Positions 34,848 to 43,343 of a stretch of DNA of 64,000 bases are shown piece by piece. The stretch comes from Salinibacter sp. 10B. Its GTDB lineage: Bacteria; Bacteroidota; Rhodothermia; Rhodothermales; Salinibacteraceae. The stretch lies in NCBI RefSeq assembly GCF_002954405.1, contig NZ_MQWC01000004.1:3536668-3600667 (forward strand). The letters run 5' to 3'. Positions within the stretch are counted from its first letter, which is position 1. The number at the start of each line of letters is the position of its first letter. Under the pieces are notes generated by a model. It was not told where the DNA came from and did not search any database. It worked only from the letters and a program-made list of their open reading frames with translations. A program made the translations under genes and the position numbers.

Positions 34848-35330
34848 ATGTCTGCCCCTTTCAATTCTACTTCTTTTCTGCGAGATGCCCTCGATCTGGC
34901 CGTTGAAAATGTCGAGTCCGGCCTCGGCGGTCCGTTTGCGGCGCTCGTCGTAGAGGACGACACGGTGCTGGCACGGGGGACGAACCGAGTGACGACCGTC
35001 CACGATCCCACGGCCCACGCCGAAATTACGGCCATCCGAGCGGCTTGTCAGGAGCGCGGCCACTTTGAGTTGGAGGGTTGTACTCTCATTTCGACCTGTG
35101 AGCCCTGTCCCATGTGCCTGGGCGCCATCTATTGGGCGCGGCTTGACCGCGTCGTTTATGCCGCTACCCGTACCGACGCCGCACAGGCGGGCTTTGACGA
35201 CGATCACATCTACCAGGAGATCGATACGCCGCCTGCCGATCGCCGCATTCCGATGACGCAGCACTTGGAGACGGAGGCCCAGCGGCCTTTTGAGGCTTGG
35301 CGCGACTACGAGGAGCGGGTAGAATACTGA
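34848..35330 (+). CDS. guaD: Guanine deaminase (cytidine-deaminase fold)
   Basis: The ATG at 34848 gives 160 residues. The zinc site is clear: H57-A-E59 (TAHAEITAIR) and C87-P-M-C90 (CEPCPMCLGAIYWARLD). The C-terminal part, DAAQAGFDDDHIYQEID and PFEAWRDYEERVEY, closely follows the bacterial GuaD pattern (including the domain-swapped C-terminus), rather than the tRNA-adenosine deaminase TadA. It converts guanine to xanthine in purine salvage and nitrogen release. The frame extends upstream but without a good start. A stop is followed by the longest apparently non-coding stretch of the window. Confidence 0.92.
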   Translation: MSAPFNSTSFLRDALDLAVENVESGLGGPFAALVVEDDTVLARGTNRVTTVHDPTAHAEITAIRAACQERGHFELEGCTLISTCEPCPMCLGAIYWARLDRVVYAATRTDAAQAGFDDDHIYQEIDTPPADRRIPMTQHLETEAQRPFEAWRDYEERVEY

Positions 35331-36154
35331 GAATGCGTTGTGCTATATTTCGATAACATATGCATCTCTCTCCAACCGAGAAAACCACCGTCGCTCCAAA
35401 GCTTGACTTGGAGCCCATCCGACGTACGGCCAAGCGTTAATTGGGCAGCCAGGTGGGCTCTGGCAATCTAGATTGCCTAGATCAAGTCTGGCCATCTAGA
35501 TGTCCAGGAGCGACGATGAAACTGTTTTGGGAAGGAGCGTGCGTGTCGGGCATCACACAGGACAGGACCTATGGCACAAGCCGATCGAAGGGAACAGGTA
35601 TAGCTCCCTTCGACTGCGGGCATCGTGGGCTGGCATGCGGCGGTCGTGCCCAATCGGCATGGGAACGTCGACATGGGACCGGCGCCGTGCTTCATCGCAG
35701 TCTCGACAAGAGACGCGGGAGCTGCTGCACGCTGCTCTCTTCCACGTAGGTATGTTCTCTGACAGGGAGGCCGGGGCACCGGATCGATTTTTTTCCTTTG
35801 CGACAGAAAAAGCGGTTCAATTCACCTTGTATTGTTTCGGGGTAACACTTAGCCTGTGAAAGTAGCGTCATAATTTCCATTCGTACGCTGGTGTTATTGA
35901 GAAATCTCTTTTTGCGAGACACAAGCATCAGTCGTATTGCTGCCTGTCCACAGGCCTCGACTTGGGTATCTTCTCTCGGTTCTCACTGAGCCGCTGCTGG
36001 TTACTGTTGATACCAGGAGGGGACGGAAGGGAGGAGGGCCTCTCGCTGGAAAGTGTTGTCGGTATCGACAGTGCGTTCCCCTTCGGTTACGAAGAGAAAC
36101 GAACAATCTGAACGGACGCCCTGCCTCTCACTTTTTGCACTCACGATAGTCCGA
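35331..36154. other. 824-base intergenic region with paired palindromes
   Basis: The notable sequence is the pair of 16-bp palindromes at 35462-35505 (listed separately). Short frames on both strands (for example 35441-35749 plus and 35477-35779 minus) overlap each other and are not protein-like. A 7-bp inverted repeat gctccaa/ttggagc lies at 35392-35413. The region may be a decayed gene, or regulatory DNA for the lipoprotein at 36155; neither is proven. Confidence 0.4.
35462..35505. promoter_or_regulatory. Two related 16-bp palindromes (operator-like pair)
   Basis: The first, ggcaatctagattgcc (35462-35477), is a perfect palindrome. The second, ggccatctagatgtcc (35490-35505), keeps the same core atctagat with three changes. 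Both are preceded by tct, and their centres are 28 bases apart, close to three helical turns, as expected for cooperative binding of a dimeric regulator. No gene starts within several hundred bases downstream, so the target is unclear. Confidence 0.45.
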
Positions 36155-36916
36155 ATGCTTATGCGTGTACGACACACCCTTATTCTCTCTCTTCTTGCCA
36201 GTCTCATTGTGATCCTCGGCGCGTGTGGAACCGGGCAGGAGGAATCCACGAATGCGTCCTCCTCGGCCACGGCAACCCTTCCCCTCACCGAACATCCGGA
36301 CACAACGGGCTGGGATCTGCTCTTCCAGCCCGACTTCTCCGACGCCATACTGGATACCGCGAATAGCTGGACCATGGAGGAGGGGGTCCTGGTTGCAAAC
36401 GATCACAGCACCATTTGGAGCGACACCACCTACGGGGATTTTGTCCTCGATTTTGAGGTGCGCACGCCCGACGGTACCAATAGTGGGGTGTTTTTCCGAA
36501 CGGCCGACCGGGCCGACATCCTCTCGGCGCTTGAGCTACAAATGTACAACCCGCCAGGGCCGGACGCGGAGGCCGACTCTGCCCATCGGTACGGGGGCAA
36601 AAACGGACTGGCCGCCCTATACGACTTGAAGGGACCGACGGGAGGGACTCCGAAACCGGCCGGTGAGTGGAATCGCTTTACGGTCACCGCACGCGATTCC
36701 ATGATCTATGTGGTTATGAACGGCGAGCAGGTCCACGAAGTGAACCTCAACAACTGGACGGAGCCCGGCCTGACGCCCGAAGGTGAAGAGCATAAGTTTG
36801 ACCGGGCGCTCATGAATCAGGCCGAGAGCGGTCCCATTGGGATTCAGGGAATCCATAGCGAAAATGAGGTGTCGGTCGAGTACAGAAATCTCAGAATCCG
36901 ACGGCTTGAGGAGTAG
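36155..36916 (+). CDS. DUF1080 (3-keto-disaccharide hydrolase-like) lipoprotein
   Basis: About 253 residues from the ATG at 36155 (a second ATG lies 6 bases on). A type II signal sequence ends in the lipobox LGAC. The mature domain shows the DUF1080 concanavalin-like pattern: GWDLLFQPDFSDA, then NSWTMEEGVLVANDHSTIWS, YGDFVLDFEVRTPDGTNSGVFFR and AGEWNRFTVTARDSMIYVVMNGEQV, ending in IGIQGIHSENEVSVEYRNLRIR. This family includes 3-keto-disaccharide hydrolases and other extracellular glycan-associated proteins. It is likely anchored outside the cytoplasmic membrane; the substrate is unknown. Confidence 0.9.
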   Translation: MLMRVRHTLILSLLASLIVILGACGTGQEESTNASSSATATLPLTEHPDTTGWDLLFQPDFSDAILDTANSWTMEEGVLVANDHSTIWSDTTYGDFVLDFEVRTPDGTNSGVFFRTADRADILSALELQMYNPPGPDAEADSAHRYGGKNGLAALYDLKGPTGGTPKPAGEWNRFTVTARDSMIYVVMNGEQVHEVNLNNWTEPGLTPEGEEHKFDRALMNQAESGPIGIQGIHSENEVSVEYRNLRIRRLEE

Positions 36917-36960
36917 CCTTCTGGTCGGGGCCAGGGGCCGTGCCTCCCCTCTACGTGAGG

Positions 36961-39690
36961 TCAAGACGTGCGGGGCGAGTACCGGGCGCGCAGCGTCAGG
37001 GCGAGTTGTCCCACCACAAGTGGGAGCAGACTCATAAGGGCGATAATGCCCCAACCGGCCGCGGAGGGGGGCTCGATGGCGAGGACCGCTGCAATTGGGG
37101 GGACGTACGTTGCCACCAGCAGAAGTCCGGTGCAGAGGGCAAGCGCTCCCCACACATACCCGTTTCGGGTCACGTCATTTCGGAGCAGGGAGGCCTCCGG
37201 GGGGCGCATGTTGAAGACGTGCCAGAGCTGACCGAATGCCAGCGTAAGAAACGAGATCGTAACGGCCGACTCCCCCGACAGCCCCAGGCCCCGGGTGGCC
37301 CAGAACAGGGCACCGAGCACCGCTCCGGCGAACACTGCGCCGTACCCTGCAATCCCGATCCAGTGCCGTCGTTGCAGTACCGGCTCCGAGGGAGGACGGG
37401 GCGGGCGACGCATGGTGGAGTCGTCGCCCTCACCGACGCCCAGGGCAAGAGCGGGGAAGACATCGGTCACCAGGTTGAGGAAGAGAATCTGTAGAGGGAG
37501 AATGGGAAGTTGGGTGCCCAGAATTGTTGCAAGGCCCACCACCGCCACTTCGCCTACGTTGCATGACATGAGGTAGTAGACGAACCGTCGGATGTTGCGG
37601 AAGATCACCCGTCCTTGCTCTACTGCGGCGACGATGGTGGAGAACGCATCGTCCTGGAGGACCATGTCCGCTGCTTCCCGGGCTACCTGGGTGCCACGCT
37701 GCCCCATCGCGATGCCAATGTCGGCTTTTTTCAGGGCCGGGGCATCGTTCACCCCGTCGCCCGTCATGGCGACAGTGCGGCCCGCCCGCTGATGGAGCTC
37801 AATCAGGTCCAGTTTTTGGCTTGGAGAGGCCCGGGCAAAGAGGCGCGTGCTGAGTTGACGGTGCCGTTCCTCGTCGTTCAGTTTCTCCGGAACCTGCAGG
37901 TCGCGCCCGTGGATGACGGGGGCTTCGGCATGGTCCACGAGTCCAACTGCGTGCGCAATGCCCTGGGCTGTTGCGGGTTGGTCGCCGGTAATCATGACGA
38001 CATCGATGCCGGCAGAGCGGCACTGCTCGATGGCCTGCTGTACGTCGTCCCGCGGCGGGTCGTAAAGCCCTACGAGGCTGAGAAGGGTCAAATCTTCGTA
38101 TGGAGAAGCAGTCGGGTCGTCTACCGTTTTTTGAGCAAGGGCGATGATCCGTAGGCCTTCCTGGGCCATTGCTTCGTTGCGCTCCATCCAGCGGGTGCGA
38201 GCCTCATCGTTGAGGGGCACCGGGCCGTCGGGGGTTGCTTCGTGTGTGGCCGCGTCGAGCACCGCTTCGGGGGCCCCCTTCACGGCGACCCGATGGCCGC
38301 CGTTGGACGTGTGCACCGTCGCCATCATCTTCACATCTGCGTCGAATGCCTCCTCCTCCACTCGCGGCCACTCCTCATCCAGTGCGTCGGGCGTAAGGCC
38401 GGCGTCCGTCCCGGCCCGCAGCAGAGCGACCTCCATGGGGTCCCCTGTCCCGGTGTCGGACGCGGAATCGTAGGTCGCACTCGTACAGAGCATGCCCACC
38501 TCCAGTACTGCGCGGAGGCGTTCGTCGTCCGTTGGGGCAATCGGGGCCTCGTCCCGTGTGAACGTCCCGTCTTGTAGATGAACGGTTTCGTCTCGGAGTG
38601 CCCACGACTTCACCGTCATCTGATTTTCGGTGAGCGTGCCGGTCTTGTCTGTACAGATGACTCCTGTGGCGCCGAGGGTTTCAACCGAGGCGAGTCGCCG
38701 AACGAGGGCGTTGCGGTGGGCCATGCGTTGCATCCCGCGCGCCAGGGCGATCGTTGCTACGATCGGCAGCCCTTCGGGAATAGCCGCTACGGCGAGCGCC
38801 AGTCCGGTTTCAATCATCAAGACCCACGCCTTCCCCGACAGCACGCCGCTCAGCGTCACGCCCACGATTACAAGCATCGTCACGCCGATCAGCTTGCGGC
38901 CCAGCTCCGCCAGCCGCTCCTCCAGGGGCGTGGCCTCCGACTCTGCCGTTGCTACGAGTGTCGAAATTTCTCCCAGCTCTGTTTGCATGCCCGTTCCCAC
39001 CACGACCCCGAGTCCGCTTCCGCGCGTGAGAGCGGTGCCCTTGTACAGCATCGAGGCCCGTTCGGCGAGGGGCGTGTCCTCGGGCACGGGCTCCACTTGT
39101 TTGTCGACCGGCACACTTTCGCCGGTGAGGGCCGACTCGTCGACCTGCAGTTTCGAGGCCTCCAGCAGCCGCACATCTGCCGTCACGACATCACCTCCTT
39201 CCAGCACAACAATGTCGCCGGGCACGAGCGATTCCGCGGAGACGATCTGCGTGTCGCCATCGCGGCGAACGCGGGCATCGACGTGGCCCAGCTCACGCAA
39301 CGCCTCCATCGACCGTACCGCCCGCAGCTCGGTTCCGAATCCAATGGCCGTATTGATGACGATAACGACGACGACAGCCCAGGCCTCCAGCACGTCTCCT
39401 GCCAGAAACGCAACAATCGCCGCCGCTCCCAGCAGCGCGATAATAAGGCTTTTGAACTGATTGGCGAGGATCGTCCATGGGCTCACGGATTCGTGTCGAC
39501 GGAGCTCATTTGGGCCGAACTCCGCTCGACGCTGGGCCACCTCGGAGGGATCGAGTCCCGTTTCGGGGTCGACCCCCAGCTCACGAGCGCTTTCGTCTCC
39601 GGATTGGGTCCACCAGGCCGACGCCGAGGAGGGAGGAGCAGAAGTCTCCAGGGAGGAGTCGTCCGTGATATTTTCCATTGGGCTTCTCAT
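36961..39690 (-). CDS. P2-type cation-transporting ATPase (Ca2+-ATPase-like)
   Basis: 909 residues. All P-type motifs are present: TGES at about 189-192, PEGLP at 305-309 in TM4, the phosphorylated Asp348 in ICTDKTGTLT, KGAPE for nucleotide binding, and TGDGVNDAPALKKADIG at the hinge. TM5 carries NVGEV and TM6 NLVTDVFPALALG, matching the Asn/Glu and Asn/Thr/Asp metal ligands of SERCA-type Ca2+ pumps. Na+-transporting relatives differ at these positions. It therefore probably exports Ca2+ (possibly Mn2+), relevant to a saline habitat. The start could be M1 or M5. It is divergent from folA. Confidence 0.93.
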   Translation of the reverse strand: MRSPMENITDDSSLETSAPPSSASAWWTQSGDESARELGVDPETGLDPSEVAQRRAEFGPNELRRHESVSPWTILANQFKSLIIALLGAAAIVAFLAGDVLEAWAVVVVIVINTAIGFGTELRAVRSMEALRELGHVDARVRRDGDTQIVSAESLVPGDIVVLEGGDVVTADVRLLEASKLQVDESALTGESVPVDKQVEPVPEDTPLAERASMLYKGTALTRGSGLGVVVGTGMQTELGEISTLVATAESEATPLEERLAELGRKLIGVTMLVIVGVTLSGVLSGKAWVLMIETGLALAVAAIPEGLPIVATIALARGMQRMAHRNALVRRLASVETLGATGVICTDKTGTLTENQMTVKSWALRDETVHLQDGTFTRDEAPIAPTDDERLRAVLEVGMLCTSATYDSASDTGTGDPMEVALLRAGTDAGLTPDALDEEWPRVEEEAFDADVKMMATVHTSNGGHRVAVKGAPEAVLDAATHEATPDGPVPLNDEARTRWMERNEAMAQEGLRIIALAQKTVDDPTASPYEDLTLLSLVGLYDPPRDDVQQAIEQCRSAGIDVVMITGDQPATAQGIAHAVGLVDHAEAPVIHGRDLQVPEKLNDEERHRQLSTRLFARASPSQKLDLIELHQRAGRTVAMTGDGVNDAPALKKADIGIAMGQRGTQVAREAADMVLQDDAFSTIVAAVEQGRVIFRNIRRFVYYLMSCNVGEVAVVGLATILGTQLPILPLQILFLNLVTDVFPALALGVGEGDDSTMRRPPRPPSEPVLQRRHWIGIAGYGAVFAGAVLGALFWATRGLGLSGESAVTISFLTLAFGQLWHVFNMRPPEASLLRNDVTRNGYVWGALALCTGLLLVATYVPPIAAVLAIEPPSAAGWGIIALMSLLPLVVGQLALTLRARYSPRTS

Positions 39691-39813
39691 TTTTTCAGTC
39701 GCAGAAGGGAGACAAACAGGAGTTGGGAACGTGCAAGCTACGGTTCCTAGGAGCAGGAGAGTGCTCTTGCAGGATCGTTCGGTCGCCTTCGTTTAGAGTA
39801 GAATTTCCCGCTC

Positions 39814-40329
39814 ATGCCCGAACTGGTTATTGTCGCCGCCGTCGCCGAAGACAATCGTGTCATCGGCAACGATCGAGACTTGCCCTGGCACATTCCGGAA
39901 GATCTTCAGCATTTCAAGGACCTCACGACGGGCCATCCGCTGATCATGGGGCGTCGTACGTTCGAGTCCGTCGTGCACCAGTTCGGCGGTCCCCTGCCCG
40001 ACCGGCGGATGATCGTGCTTACCACGCAGGGCCCGATCGACGAGTATCCAGAGGTCGAAACCTACGCCTCGATCGATGCGGCGATGGAGGCGGTGTCCGA
40101 CACAGAGCTTGTATTCATTGGGGGAGGAGAGGCCATCTACCGACAATTCTTACCGAAGGTTGATCGGATGGAGCTGACGCTCGTGGAGGGCGAGTACGAG
40201 GGCGACACGTATTTCCCTCCATTTGAGCACCTGGTCGGGGACGTCTTTGAGGAGACGGCCGTGGACCCGCGCGACGGCTTTCGGTTCGTGACCTACGAGC
40301 GGGTGGACACCGAGGAGGACGGGTCGTGA
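39814..40329 (+). CDS. folA: Dihydrofolate reductase
   Basis: 171 residues. The enzyme reduces dihydrofolate to tetrahydrofolate with NADPH. The N-terminal strand IVAAVAEDNRVIGNDRDLPW, the substrate-site Asp-equivalent region HIPEDLQHFKDLT, the NADPH loop IMGRRTFESV and the late FIGGGEAIYRQFLPKVDRMELT are all typical. No thymidylate synthase gene is adjacent, although the two are often paired. The 3' end overlaps the patatin gene on the opposite strand by 37 bases. Confidence 0.97.
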   Translation: MPELVIVAAVAEDNRVIGNDRDLPWHIPEDLQHFKDLTTGHPLIMGRRTFESVVHQFGGPLPDRRMIVLTTQGPIDEYPEVETYASIDAAMEAVSDTELVFIGGGEAIYRQFLPKVDRMELTLVEGEYEGDTYFPPFEHLVGDVFEETAVDPRDGFRFVTYERVDTEEDGS

Positions 40330-41513
40330 TCGCGTCCGTCGGTGCCAACGGGCTCGCGGGCAAAGAAGGCCTCGATGCGGTGGTGTTGGCGCTTGGCGTC
40401 ATTGTAGCCGATTTCGAGAAGGCGTTGCAGATAGCCGGGTTTAAAGAGGAGCATGCTCAACCAGTCGGATTGGGGGTCGTCCTGCCACTGGACGGCCGAG
40501 AGGAGCGTGCCCATTGCGCCCCCGATGTTCACGCTGTAGTCGTTGGCCAGGGCGCCGAGGTCCACGGAGGGGCGCAGGACGAGAAGATCGATGGGGCGAA
40601 GGCGGCCGCGCTGGTCGGGGCGGAGGCGACGCACCAGCCGATTGATGCGGCGGAGGACCGCGGCGTCGTGTTCAAGCACGTCCAGCAGCAACACGTTGGC
40701 GAGGATGCCCGCCATTTGGAAGAGCGACGGGTAGGCGGCGGTACGGCCGGAACGGGTGGCCTCGGCCCGAGATCGTTCGTAGCGGGTCGAGATGACGAAG
40801 AGGCGGTCGGCGCCGAGATGCACGGCGGGGGCAAGCGGATCGAGCATGCGGAGGCCCCCATCGCCGTACCACGCCCCATTTAGCCGCACGGCGGGAAAGA
40901 CCATCGGAAGGGCGGTGGAGGCCATCACGTGATCGAGGCCGAGTTCGGCGCGTCGACCTACGCGGTTGGGGCGTTCCCAGCTCTGGATGGAGCAGCCCTG
41001 CACCCAGGTGACGGTCTGCAGGGTGGCGTAGTTGGAGGTGGAGATGGCCAGTCCACTCAGCCGTCCCGAGTCCAGATTTTCTTGCACGCCCGTAAATTGC
41101 CCCTGCCCGTCGGTTGGCAGTCGCTTTTCGAGATAGTTTCGGAGGGGCGTCGTATCCAGAAGGGTTTGCTTGGCGCTTGGCGTCCCCTTTAGGAGCGATC
41201 GGCCCATTGTCCAGAGCGAGCGCGGCGTAAACACGTCGTCCATCGTGAGCTCTTCCCAGTACGACGTGAGGTCCGCGGTCCGTTCGGCCCACGGCGCCGG
41301 GTCGGCAGCCAGGTGGGCGGCGTTGATCGAGCCGGCCGATACCCCCGTCATGAGGGGCACGTCGGCTTCCGGGAAGGCCTCGCCCACGTAGCAGAGCACC
41401 CCGGTTTGGTAGGCCGCTCGGGCCCCGCCCCCACCCAGCACGAGGGCCGCCGATGAACGTGATGGTGGTGACAGTGTAGCGGTCCCATTCTCAGACGAAG
41501 ATCCGTCATTCAT
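40293..41513 (-). CDS. Patatin-like phospholipase
   Basis: 406 residues. Patatin-fold serine hydrolase: oxyanion loop GGGGARAAYQ (about 27-36), nucleophile S59 in GVSAGS, and the catalytic Asp in the DGG of WYGDGGLR. The serine-aspartate dyad is complete, so it should be active on lipid acyl esters. No signal peptide is visible and the first 20 residues are Ser/Thr-rich. The C-terminal 200 residues, with LLVLRPSVDLGALANDYS, form a helical extension seen in some bacterial homologues. Its last 37 bases overlap folA in antisense. Confidence 0.92.
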   Translation of the reverse strand: MNDGSSSENGTATLSPPSRSSAALVLGGGGARAAYQTGVLCYVGEAFPEADVPLMTGVSAGSINAAHLAADPAPWAERTADLTSYWEELTMDDVFTPRSLWTMGRSLLKGTPSAKQTLLDTTPLRNYLEKRLPTDGQGQFTGVQENLDSGRLSGLAISTSNYATLQTVTWVQGCSIQSWERPNRVGRRAELGLDHVMASTALPMVFPAVRLNGAWYGDGGLRMLDPLAPAVHLGADRLFVISTRYERSRAEATRSGRTAAYPSLFQMAGILANVLLLDVLEHDAAVLRRINRLVRRLRPDQRGRLRPIDLLVLRPSVDLGALANDYSVNIGGAMGTLLSAVQWQDDPQSDWLSMLLFKPGYLQRLLEIGYNDAKRQHHRIEAFFAREPVGTDGRDHDPSSSVSTRS

Positions 41514-41639
41514 TGTGATCGAAAAGCCCCAGGCAATCGCGCATCATGTGAAATATACGTTTCCTTACACACCTAGAGGACGCGCACGTTCGCCCAGACT
41601 TCAGACCGAAGGGGAGATTCGTTCCGCCTGGTCGGGAAA

Positions 41640-42446
41640 TCACGACGTATGCCAGCGATACTGACGCAGGATCTTGGCGTCGCGGGTACGCTTCATGACC
41701 GTATTGCACTTCTCGCAAACGAAGTCGACTTCCTTCACGGGGGCCGAAATGCCGAGCATGAAGAAGAAACCGGCGTTCCATCCATAGCGCGGCTTGGCCG
41801 TCACCCGAGGATGGGAGAGGTCGTGGCCACATCCACAGGTGATCATCTCCGCCTTGTCAATGGCGGACTGCTTGGTAGCCGTTTTCGCAGTGGAAGAGGC
41901 GGATAGGTCGGCCGGGTCCGCTGGTTCGCCCACGCCCCCATCCCTCGGAACGGCCTCCCGGTCCTCAAAATCGTCGTCGCGCCACCACGGCTCCGGGTCT
42001 TGGTCCTGAAGTTCGGGTTCGTGCTCAAACACATATCGATCGGCCGACCATGGACCGCTCCCAAAGACGAACACCACCCCGAGAAGGAAAAGCACGAGCG
42101 CCGAAAACTCCAGCGACTGGTTGGCCGACAGGAGTCCCTCCTGCAGGTGGACGAGGAAGACCGCTCCGATGAGAATAGGGATTTGGGTAAGGGCCGCTAG
42201 GCGGGTGAGCAGGCCCGCCGCGAGCATGAGACCCCCAAACAAGTGGGCAAAGCTGACGTAGTGTGCGAGCGCCGCCGAGGCCATCGAAAACTCCGAGAGA
42301 TCGACGAGTGTCTCCAGCCCCTGCGACGCCGAGATAAAGAGAATGCCGCGGACGAAGAGGCCGATCCCGAGATAGATTCGCACGAGGTCGAGCACCACCT
42401 CGCGATTTTCATCGATCCAGTTGATGAGGGTTCGGTAGCGTAGCAT
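41640..42446 (-). CDS. DoxX-like membrane protein with C-terminal zinc ribbon
   Basis: 268 residues. Residues about 18-135 contain four hydrophobic segments in a DoxX-like pattern (LVRIYLGIGLFVRGILFI, YVSFAHLFGGLMLAAGLL, VFLVHLQEGLLSA, FSALVLFLLGVVFVFG). A long acidic linker (about 140-200) leads to a cytoplasmic C-terminal module with CGCGHDLSHPR and VCEKCNTVM, four Cys that can form a zinc ribbon, with a short hydrophobic hairpin between the pairs. DoxX proteins are linked to thiosulfate or redox chemistry, but the zinc-ribbon fusion is unusual. Function is unknown. Confidence 0.75.
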   Translation of the reverse strand: MLRYRTLINWIDENREVVLDLVRIYLGIGLFVRGILFISASQGLETLVDLSEFSMASAALAHYVSFAHLFGGLMLAAGLLTRLAALTQIPILIGAVFLVHLQEGLLSANQSLEFSALVLFLLGVVFVFGSGPWSADRYVFEHEPELQDQDPEPWWRDDDFEDREAVPRDGGVGEPADPADLSASSTAKTATKQSAIDKAEMITCGCGHDLSHPRVTAKPRYGWNAGFFFMLGISAPVKEVDFVCEKCNTVMKRTRDAKILRQYRWHTS

Positions 42447-42769
42447 GACGGGGCGGTTGTTTTAGAGGACACCTGCGACCGTAAGGCGTCTCTCGAACCG
42501 ATGAGTGGGAGCTGCGCGGGAGAAACACCCGAGAGTGAAGTTGAGAAACGCCGTAATGCTGTATGGAAACTTATGCTTTTCTATGAATGGGCCGTGAATC
42601 GGTTGCAGGGTTTGGGGGACTGAGGGGGGACAGTGGTTTTATCGTTACACTTTTTCTTCACGACAAGAGCGAAGAGGTTTTTGACGGGACCACGTTCGCA
42701 AAAACAAACGCCGACCCGGTTCTTACAAGAGGGGCAGTAGTCCTCGACTTGTCAGGCTCTCTGATCTCT
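42447..42769. other. Divergent intergenic region, nothing recognised
   Basis: The 323 bases between the DoxX-like gene and the gene at 42770 contain no convincing RNA or repeat. The open frame that runs upstream from 42770 to 42587 encodes sequence unlike the family, so it is treated as non-coding. Confidence 0.4.
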
Positions 42770-43288
42770 ATGCCGTCCGCTACGACGCTTCTACCACGCC
42801 TTCCGGATGCTGCCCGCGTTTGGGTTCACCCCGCTGCGGCTTCTTTACCCGATGAGACGCAGAAGGCCGTCCGCAATCGTCTAGAGCGCTTCGTCGACGA
42901 GTGGACGTCCCATCAGCAGAACGTACAAGGGGGCGTAAGCATCCTCTACGATCGTTTCGTCCTGCTGGCCGGCGCGCGGACGGACGGCAATGATCCGTCG
43001 GGCTGTGCCATCGACGATGCTACGCGCGCCGTGGATGCCGTAGCCGAGGATCTGGGAATAGAGTGGGTGCCGTCCCTCCACGTGCTATACCGGACGCAGG
43101 AGGGAGAGGTGGCGGCCGTGCCCCGCTCCACCTTTCAGGAGCGAGCAGAGGCAGGCACCATCACGACCATGACGACGGTGTTTGATCCCAGCGTCACGAC
43201 CCTGGGGGCGGTGCGAGACGGGGAGTTCGAACAGCCGGCGGGACAGTCGTGGCACGCGAACGCCTTCTCGCTTCCGGAGCCAGCGTAG
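42770..43288 (+). CDS. Bacteroidota protein often labelled 'ABC transporter ATPase'
   Basis: The ATG at 42770 gives 172 residues; the upstream extension is rejected. The pattern RVWVHPAAASLPDETQKAVRN, then VDEWTSHQQNVQGGVSILYDRFVLLAGARTD, SGCAIDDATRAVDAVAEDLG and LYRTQEGEVAAVPRSTFQ matches a Bacteroidota family of small soluble proteins that databases commonly call 'ABC transporter ATPase'. No Walker A or signature motif is present, so that name is misleading. A conserved SGC-x-ID segment may be its functional site. Role unknown. Confidence 0.7.
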   Translation: MPSATTLLPRLPDAARVWVHPAAASLPDETQKAVRNRLERFVDEWTSHQQNVQGGVSILYDRFVLLAGARTDGNDPSGCAIDDATRAVDAVAEDLGIEWVPSLHVLYRTQEGEVAAVPRSTFQERAEAGTITTMTTVFDPSVTTLGAVRDGEFEQPAGQSWHANAFSLPEPA

Positions 43289-43343
43289 GTATTCCGGGGC
43301 CTTCGACCGACCGCCCTTTGCCTGAATCCTCTCTGTTTTCTAC

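Noticed and set aside
35441-35779. Small frames on both strands in the 824-base spacer
   Set aside because: Each overlaps the other on the opposite strand and neither resembles a protein or a transposase.
40293-40329. Antisense regulation between folA and the patatin gene
   Set aside because: The 37-base 3' overlap of convergent genes is common and gives no specific evidence for regulation.
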